Shown: positions 57,238 to 64,000 of the stretch, one piece after another
Layout of the letters: every line of letters begins with the position of its first letter
How positions within the stretch are numbered: position 1 is the first letter of the stretch
Assembly: GCA_016946835.1 (NCBI GenBank)
Contig: JACVTC010000132.1
Coordinates: 147,501 to 211,500, forward strand
Length of the DNA stretch: 64,000 nucleotides
Direction of reading: 5' to 3'
From: Neocallimastix lanati (nom. inval.)
Taxonomy: Eukaryota > Neocallimastigomycota > Neocallimastigomycetes > Neocallimastigales > Neocallimastigaceae
Made by a program: the position numbers and the translations under genes
Notes under the pieces: model-generated
Told to the model about the DNA's origin: nothing
The model's database searches: none
The model's input: only the letters and a program-made list of their open reading frames with translations

Positions 57238-57868
57238 AATGAAATATTTTATGTAAATTTTCCGAAATGTACTTCTCTAATTAATTTATTTTTATGTAAT
57301 TATTATCAAAATAATTTATTAATAATTAAAGTTTTTATTTTCATTTTATTCCAAGATCTTGATATTAAAAGGAACAATTGAAATAAATAAATAAATAAAT
57401 AAAAAAAAATGATGACTATTTAAATTGAAAATATATTAATGTTAAATTATTCTTCATAATATAAAATGAATAATATTGATCAATTTTTATTCCATAATTG
57501 ATTATTAATTGTTAATTATATTCCTAAAAATTTTAGAATTACAATTAAATGAAATATTTTATGTAAATTTTCCGAAATGAAATTTTTCAAAATGCACTTT
57601 CTCTTAATTAATTTATTTTTATGTAATTATTATCAAAATAATTTATTAATAATTAAAGTTTTTATTTTCATCTTATTCCAAGATCTTGATATTAAAAGGA
57701 ACAATTGAAATAAATAAATAAATAAATAAAAATGATGACTATTTAAATTGAAAATATATTAATATTAAATTATTCTTCATAATATAAAATGAATAATATT
57801 GATCAATTTTTATTCCATAATTGATTATTAATTGTTAATTATATTCCTAAAAATTTTAGGATTACAAT
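57238..57868 (+). repeat. 310-bp tandem duplication upstream of GH43 copy 2
   Basis: 57238-57547 is repeated head to tail at 57548-57868, including TTTTCCGAAATG, AGATCTTGATATTAAAAGGA, GATGACTATTTAAATTGAAA and the hairpin (half in the first unit, complete in the second). Copy 1 has one unit. Confidence 0.9.
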
Positions 57869-57879
57869 TAATAATCAAT

Positions 57880-58897
57880 AAAGTCTTTAAATTTTTTTAA
57901 AAAAAATATATAAATAAAATGTATTTTAAATATATCTTTATTTATTTATTTATTTTTTTATTTAATTTAAATTAGTCCTTTTTTTTTTTTTTAGTATTAA
58001 ATAATATCTTTAAATATTTCAGGTTTTGATAAAACATCTTATTAAATATATATATATCTAATTACATAAATATTAATTAAAATAGTAATTATGATAATAA
58101 TAGTAATAAAAAATTTTTTTGATATAAAATATATAATAGTTTTTATATTTTTTATAATTATAAATATTAATAAAATAGAATAAAGAAGAGCAAAGAAAAA
58201 AAAAAAAAACATTCTTTTCCTTTCATAAATCAAATATTTTTAAAGTTTTTTTTTTTTTTATTTTATATTTTGTTTTAATATCTGTAGAATCAATTAAAAA
58301 TTATATAATAAACTTTATTTAATATATATTTAGTTAATTTTATTAAAAAAAAAAAAGAGATAAAACAATTATAATTTAAATTTAAAAATTTTTTTTATTT
58401 AATATAAATTTAATTAATTATTATAAAATTATTTTTTTTATTACATTAATTTAATTTTTGTCAATAATATACATTATATTAATATTAATGAATATTATGT
58501 TATATTATATATTTAAAAATTAAATTTATTTAAATATATATATAAAGTTTTGTAATACATTAATGACTAATTAAACTTAAAATCATATTCATAATCATAT
58601 TTTTAATTTTTTTGTTTGTATATATATATAAAAATTGTATTTTTTTTTTATTTATTTTTTTTTTATTTTTTGGTTTTAAATATTTTTTTTAAAAAAAATA
58701 TAGTTTATATATAATAAGAGATAAACTTTAAAATAAGAAATAAAATTTTTTAAAGGCTAAAAATATTTTATTATATATATTATTTATAAATTTGTTTATA
58801 TTAATATTTTATATATATACAAAACTTTTAATAAAAAAAATAAATTAATTTTAAATATTTAAAAGTTTATATAACTCTGTAAATAGATAAAAAAAAA
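57880..58897. other. Promoter-proximal DNA of GH43 copy 2
   Basis: Matches 41183-42290 upstream of copy 1 with many small indels. The last 45 bp (AACTCTGTAAATAGATAAAA) are nearly identical. No separate gene. Confidence 0.75.
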
Positions 58898-60658
58898 ATG
58901 AAATCTATTCTATTTTCATATATTATTACATTAACTTTAACATTAACTAGTAGTATAGTTTATGGAGCAGGAGCAAGTTCTTTTAGTAATGTTACTCCTG
59001 GTAAGTCTATAAAGGATTTAGCTAATCATAATCCATTGTTTACTCATAGATATAGTGCTGACCCAGGTGTTATGGTTTATAATAATAGAGTTTATATCTA
59101 TGCTACTAATGATGGTGATGTTGCCAATAAATTTACAGACGATAATACTTATAATCATATTAAATCACTTAATGTCATGTCTTCTGAAGATTTAGTTAAT
59201 TGGACAGATCATGGTTCAATCTTAGTTGCTGGTAATAATGGTGCTGCTAAATGGGCTGGTAATTCATGGGCTCCATGTGCTACTTATAAAAAAGTTAATG
59301 GAAAGGATAAATTCTTCCTTTACTTTGCTAATAATGCTAATGGAATTGGTGTTTTAACTAGTGATTCTCCTACTGGTCCTTTCAAAGATCCAATTGGTAA
59401 AGCTCTTATCACTCGTCAATCTCCAAATTGTGGTGATGTCGTTTGGCTTTTTGATCCAGCTGTTTTAATTGATACTGATGGTACTGGTTACCTTTACTTC
59501 GGTGGTGGTGTTCCAAAAGGTAAGGAAGCTGATCCAGGAACTATTAGAGTTGTTAAATTAGGAGACGATATGATTAGTCTTGCCGGAACTCCACAACTTA
59601 TTGATACTCCATATGTATTTGAAGATTCTGGTATAAATAAAATTGGAAATACCTATTATTATTCTTACTGCGCCAATTGGTCTGCACGTGATCCTTATGG
59701 ACAAGCTGCAATTCTTTATATGACTAGTAGTAATCCAATGGGTCCATTCACTTATCAAGGTGTCTGTTTAAATAATCCAGGAAAAGATTTCCAAACTTAT
59801 GGAAATAATCATCATACTATTATTGAATTCAAAAATAAATATTACATTTTCTATCATACCGAATGGCTTAATAAGCAAGTTTTCGGAACTCAAAAGGGTT
59901 ATCGTACTTCCTTTGTTAATGAAATTACATTCAGTAATGGCAAATTTGAAAAAGCTAAGGGTACCTACGAAGGTGTATCACAATTGAGTGATGTAGATGG
60001 CAGTAAGGTTAATAACGCTTCTAGTTTTGCTTGGCAATATGGTATTACTATTAAGGGTCAAGATAATGTTCTTCCTGTCAATTATGTTAAAGGAGCTTGG
60101 ACAGGTATTTCCAATGTCGATTTAGGTAATGCTAAATCTATTACTCTTAAAGCTTATGCTCCAAATGGTGCTACTATTAAGGTTTGTGTTGGAAGTGAAA
60201 ATGGAACTGTTCTTGGTTATGTTGATATTCCAAAGGGTAACAGTTTACAAAATGTTACAGGAAATCTTGATAATGCTTCAGGAACAAAGAATCTTTTCTT
60301 AGTTTCTTCTGGTGATGCTACCATTGAATCATGGCAACTTACTGGAGGTAATAGTAGCAGCACTCCATCACCATCCAATGGATCTAGTAACTGTTGGTCT
60401 CAATCCTTAGGTTATGGTTGTTGTAGCGATTGTATTAATGTCATTATGACCGATAATGATGGTGAATGGGGAGTAGAAAATGATGATTGGTGTGGTATTC
60501 CAAAGACTTGTAATTCCAATAATGTCAGTAGTTCATGCAGCGGTGCCCAAGGTTATCCTTGCTGTAAATCCACTTGTTTATCATATTTCCAAGATAGCGA
60601 TGGTGAATGGGGTGTTGAAAATGATGATTGGTGTTTAATTAATAAATCTATTTGTTAA
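58898..60658 (+). CDS. GH43 glycosidase with CBM6-like module and two fungal dockerins (copy 2)
   Basis: Complete 586-residue protein with the same length and layout as 42291-44051: signal peptide 1-23, GH43 propeller 46-358 with Asp55, Asp186 and Glu242 kept, CBM6-like module about 380-483, linker, dockerins at 499-538 and 547-586. About 27 residues differ from copy 1 (about 95% identity). Twenty of these lie between residues 64 and 295, mostly on the catalytic domain, including a cluster at 207-213 and another at 259-273. Residues 1-63 are identical, and 297-480 differ once. The protein should also be exported and docked on the cellulosome; altered propeller loops could change specificity. 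Upstream DNA differs by a tandem duplication and heptamer arrays, so expression may differ. Confidence 0.94.
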   Translation: MKSILFSYIITLTLTLTSSIVYGAGASSFSNVTPGKSIKDLANHNPLFTHRYSADPGVMVYNNRVYIYATNDGDVANKFTDDNTYNHIKSLNVMSSEDLVNWTDHGSILVAGNNGAAKWAGNSWAPCATYKKVNGKDKFFLYFANNANGIGVLTSDSPTGPFKDPIGKALITRQSPNCGDVVWLFDPAVLIDTDGTGYLYFGGGVPKGKEADPGTIRVVKLGDDMISLAGTPQLIDTPYVFEDSGINKIGNTYYYSYCANWSARDPYGQAAILYMTSSNPMGPFTYQGVCLNNPGKDFQTYGNNHHTIIEFKNKYYIFYHTEWLNKQVFGTQKGYRTSFVNEITFSNGKFEKAKGTYEGVSQLSDVDGSKVNNASSFAWQYGITIKGQDNVLPVNYVKGAWTGISNVDLGNAKSITLKAYAPNGATIKVCVGSENGTVLGYVDIPKGNSLQNVTGNLDNASGTKNLFLVSSGDATIESWQLTGGNSSSTPSPSNGSSNCWSQSLGYGCCSDCINVIMTDNDGEWGVENDDWCGIPKTCNSNNVSSSCSGAQGYPCCKSTCLSYFQDSDGEWGVENDDWCLINKSIC

Positions 60659-61261
60659 TAAATTCAGAAAAAAAAATAAAAAAAAATAACGGAAAAAAGA
60701 AAATAAATATAATATATAAACATTATTGCTTGATGTAATAATGTGTATTATCTTTGTTATTTTTATATATAAATATTATTACTCGATGTAATAATAAATT
60801 TAAGTATTTATAAATTTATATATATTATAAAACTTTTTAAATTATACTTTACATTTTAAAAGTATTAAAAATGATAAAAAAATTTTTTTTAAAGCAAAAA
60901 AAAAAAAAAAAAAAAATAAAAAAAAAAAATAAAATAAAAATTAAATAAAGTCAATAAATAACTAAATAATTAATAAAATAAATATTTTCTTAAATTTTTA
61001 AATTTTTTGAGTATTAAATATTTTTTTAAAAATAGGAAGAGAAATACACTTCCAGTGCTTTATTAAATAGATGAATATATATTTTATGTATTACATTTAT
61101 TAAAATATTTATATGTATATTATAAAATTTAAAGATAAAAATAAAATGCATGTAAAAGATTTATAAAAGATTAAGTAAAATAAAAAAAAATAATAATAAT
61201 AATAAATTAATTAATCGTAGAAAATTTAATGTAATAAAGAATAAAAATAAGTTCAAATTTA
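60659..61261. other. 3' flank of GH43 copy 2
   Basis: 60659-60850 matches the flank of copy 1, with two TTACTCGATGTAATAATA-type hairpins. 61030-61258 matches 47108-47325. No gene. Confidence 0.75.
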
Positions 61262-62320
61262 GAAAATGGAAAAACTCATCATGTATTATTAATCATTTCA
61301 CTAATAATATTCCTACTATGTCACATTACTCATGGACTAAAGAATCAAGGACTTTGGATAAGAAATTAAATGTTAAAAAAATAAGTGAAATAAAAAAGTT
61401 TTATTGGGAAAGAGATGTCTTCAAACCTTCAAAAGCTAAAAAAGCAATTATTTACAAGGAGAATGATTTTGGATTTATTTCAGAAATCAAAAACTTAACA
61501 TTTCAATATTCTAAGTATCAGTTGGGATTTTTTTGGATTTCTCGAATTAGGTGTGGTTTTAAATTTGACATAAGTATTTCCGTTAAAAGTCTCAGAAGAT
61601 TGTACTAAATGTTGCTTTTGTTTTGGTGTTAGTGTACCTAGTTTTTCTCACTGGATCTTTGCTTGTAAAGAATAGGAAAATTACAGAAATAATTCTTTAC
61701 CCTTTCTAAATGATCTCTTTTTGAAGTTTGCAATGATAATTGAACAAAAATCCTTGGAATGTTTCTTTAGATTCAGAAAAGGGTTATGATAATAATATTC
61801 ATTACTTTATATTGAGTGCTCTTCTTGGTGGGCGTTCAATATATGAAAAAATTAAACTTATTTTTGGGGAACAAAGACAATTAGTTGACAATATTTTTAA
61901 ATAAAGTTCAACTTCGTCGATTGTTCCGTATTTTTTGGGATTGAGGAGTTTCTAACAAACGTAATACCTTTAATTTGTCGATCTTTTGGAATACTAATGA
62001 AATGGTATTCCGTTGAATTTACCGTTGCCTAGAGCGTCGACATCGAAATGATAAGACATGGATTTTCGCCTCCCTATAAAAAAACTAATACAGATTCGTT
62101 AGATAACACTAATACTGAAATTATTACTCGCAATAACGGACGTGGTGTTATCATCGATGAATGGGAAAAGTTAGAGGCTATTGCTTATAAGGCACTTTTA
62201 TAATTTTATAATATATAATATTTTATTTCATGTATTTTATTATTTTTTTTCTTTAAAATCATGTAATTTTAATATTATTATAAATTAAATAAAGTTATCT
62301 TTAAGTCTAAAAAAAAAAAA
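61262..62320 (+). mobile_element. 5'-truncated LINE with poly(A) tail, second copy
   Basis: Reads KWKNSSCIINHFTNNIPTMS, HYSWTKESRTLDKKLN (61318-61608 open), FYWERDV and FFWISRIRCGFKFD, then in another frame a CCHC finger (DCTKCCFCFG...SFSHWIFACK). After more shifts come FILSALLGGRSIYEKIK and, at the end, GRGVIIDEWEKLEAIAYKAL. It ends in A12 after AATAAAG...AAGTCT. Related to the LINE at 44705 but diverged. It inserted into the downstream arm of the GH43 duplication. Confidence 0.82.
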
Positions 62321-63148
62321 GTAAAATAAAAAAAAAAATTTTATAAAAAAGGACTTTTTAAAAAATAATAAATAAAATATATTTATTTTATAAAATATTA
62401 TAAAAACTATAAAATGAAATATATATAAAATAAATGTATTACATATTGAAAAATTTTAAAATATAAATATTTTTTTATTTTTATTAATTTATTTATTTCA
62501 GTATTAAATAATAGAAGATAATTAAATAAATATAAACAATAAAAAAAAATAAACTATTTTCTCCATATTTAATTAAGCGTAGTACTATAGTACAAAAAGG
62601 ATATATTCAAACAGTAAATTTTTTTTTTATATAAGACTAAAAAAGAAAAAAAGAATTAAAATTAAAAATTATAAAAATATTAGGTAAAATAATATTTGTA
62701 TTAATAGTAATAATTAAATGTAAACACAAAATTTTTAAACTTTGATAGATACACTTTATATATATATATTTATATTTTAATAATTATTATTTAAATTTTT
62801 ATTATTATCAAGATTTTAATACTTAAATAATTTATAATCGATTAATAGATTTTTGATTATTTAATGAACTATTTTTTTTTTTTTTTTTGTTTTTTTTTTA
62901 AATTATTTAATTAAATTAATATTAATATACATATTTATTTTTATTTAAAATATAATATTTCTTTGAATTTGTAATGGCAATAAATAAATGATATTATTAA
63001 AATTAATAAAAGATTTTTTTTGTTTTTTTGATCTTACATTATGACATAATTAATTCGATAAAATATTCGTATAAATAATATACATATTTTAAATATATAT
63101 ATATGTTTTTTTTTTTTTTTAGATTCATTTTATTATATTGTATTGTAT
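62321..63148. other. Intergenic A/T-rich DNA
   Basis: No gene. It contains the 3' end region of the pyruvate formate-lyase gene on its right side and T-runs at about 62872-62888 and 63106-63120. Confidence 0.8.
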
Positions 63149-64000
63149 TTACATCTTTTCGTGGAAAGTACGAGCAATAACTTCCTTTTGTTGAGCTGGA
63201 GTTAACTTAACAAAGTTGACGGCATAACCAGAAACACGAATAGTAAGGTTTGGATAGTTTTCAGGATGAGCCATAGCATCTTCTAAAGTTTCACGCTTAA
63301 GAACATTAACATTAAGATGGTGAGCACCCTTTGTGAAATAACCATCTAATAAACCAGAAAGGTTTCCTTGACGTTCCTTTAAGGTCTTACCGATAGTGTT
63401 TGGAACAATAGAGAAGGTATTAGAAATACCATCCATACAAGAATCATAATTAACCTTAGCCACTGAAGAAAGAGAAGCAACAGCACCAGAAAATTCACGA
63501 CCGTGCATTGGGTTACAACCTGGAGCGAATGGTTGACCAGCCTTACGACCATCTGGAGTGGAACCAGTCTTCTTACCATAAACGACGTTGGAAGTAATGG
63601 TAAGAATAGAAAGAGTATGGGTAGCACCACGATAAGTTGGGGTCTTTCTTAATTTAGTAATAAGCTTGTCGGTAACAGTACGAGCAAAGAAATCAACACG
63701 GTCATCATCATTACCGAATTTAGGGAAATCACCTTCAACCTTGAAGTCAACGGTTAAACCAGTCTTCGGATCACGGATTGGAGTAACTTTAGCATACTTA
63801 ATAGCGGAGAAGGAATCAGCAACAACAGAAAGACCAGCAACTCCAAAGGCCATAAGACGACGGACATCAGTATCGTGAAGTGCCATTTGAAGGGATTCAT
63901 AGCAATATTGATCGTGACAGAAATGAATAACATTCATGGTGTTAACGTAAAGCTTGGCAATCCAGTCCATAGCCTTGTCATAAGTTTCCCACATCCAATC
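63149..64000 (-). CDS. Pyruvate formate-lyase, C-terminal part (truncated by window edge)
   Basis: The minus-strand frame runs from the window edge ([13 protein letters not shown]) to TAA at 63149, about 283 residues. Diagnostic blocks: [93 protein letters not shown] and the glycyl-radical loop RVSGYAVNF close to the C-terminus. The enzyme splits pyruvate with CoA into acetyl-CoA and formate and needs a radical-SAM activase. In anaerobic fungi it replaces pyruvate dehydrogenase in cytosol and hydrogenosome; location cannot be judged without the N-terminus. The active-site Cys pair lies outside the window. Codons are much richer in C and G than neighbours, suggesting strong expression. Any ATG inside this segment is internal. 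Confidence 0.95.
   Translation of the reverse strand, partial: DWMWETYDKAMDWIAKLYVNTMNVIHFCHDQYCYESLQMALHDTDVRRLMAFGVAGLSVVADSFSAIKYAKVTPIRDPKTGLTVDFKVEGDFPKFGNDDDRVDFFARTVTDKLITKLRKTPTYRGATHTLSILTITSNVVYGKKTGSTPDGRKAGQPFAPGCNPMHGREFSGAVASLSSVAKVNYDSCMDGISNTFSIVPNTIGKTLKERQGNLSGLLDGYFTKGAHHLNVNVLKRETLEDAMAHPENYPNLTIRVSGYAVNFVKLTPAQQKEVIARTFHEKM

Noticed and set aside
63379-63878. Overlapping frames within the pyruvate formate-lyase region
   Set aside because: Alternative-frame and antisense shadows of a strongly conserved coding sequence.

Overview
The window reads as nuclear DNA of an anaerobic gut fungus (Neocallimastigomycota; Neocallimastix, Piromyces, Anaeromyces or a relative). Intergenic DNA is almost pure A/T with long homopolymers. 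Intact genes stand out as islands of balanced codons and encode secreted plant-cell-wall enzymes. Two of them end in tandem fungal dockerins (CBM10 type, C-W...DDGEWG...WC), the hallmark of this phylum's cellulosome. The right edge holds pyruvate formate-lyase, an enzyme of its mixed-acid metabolism. No prokaryotic features were seen.

Layout. 1-8464: gene-free A/T DNA with inverted repeats. 8465-15044: two intact secreted enzymes, a GH115 alpha-glucuronidase (1127 aa) and an SGNH/GDSL esterase (435 aa), both with acidic tails and no dockerin. 18351-18512: a dead dockerin gene. 20051-26008: two broken genes of unknown function on the minus strand, the second starting with an F-box-like motif. 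26146-39380: a transposon graveyard. It holds a Mutator-like element (MULE A) with terminal repeats and a 9-bp target duplication, a scrambled Ty1/copia remnant, a tRNA-like SINE head, a Ty3/gypsy chromovirus carrying a nested solo LTR and a nested MITE, and a second MULE (B), also with a 9-bp target duplication. 42291-44051 and 58898-60658: two near-identical GH43 genes (586 aa each, about 95% identical) inside a segmental duplication that includes their upstream DNA. 44705-57868: LINE, copia, gypsy and MULE pieces, minisatellites, and a 1.3-kb insertion proved by an 8-bp duplication plus a paralogous empty site. 61262-62320: a second LINE tail. 63149-64000: C-terminal part of pyruvate formate-lyase, cut by the window edge.

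How the genes fit together. GH115 removes (methyl)glucuronic acid, SGNH esterases of this kind commonly remove acetyl groups, and GH43 enzymes remove arabinose or cleave xylose linkages. The four intact hydrolases therefore look like a xylan side-chain removal set: two dockerin-borne enzymes and two free enzymes with acidic tails. Pyruvate formate-lyase would act downstream on pyruvate made from the released sugars.

The mobile elements are mostly dead. Several breaks are stop codons where a Gln, Trp or Arg codon is expected, a transition-type pattern. Others are frameshifts at A/T homopolymers, which could in part be sequencing errors. All family assignments come from reading motifs by eye; no database search was run.
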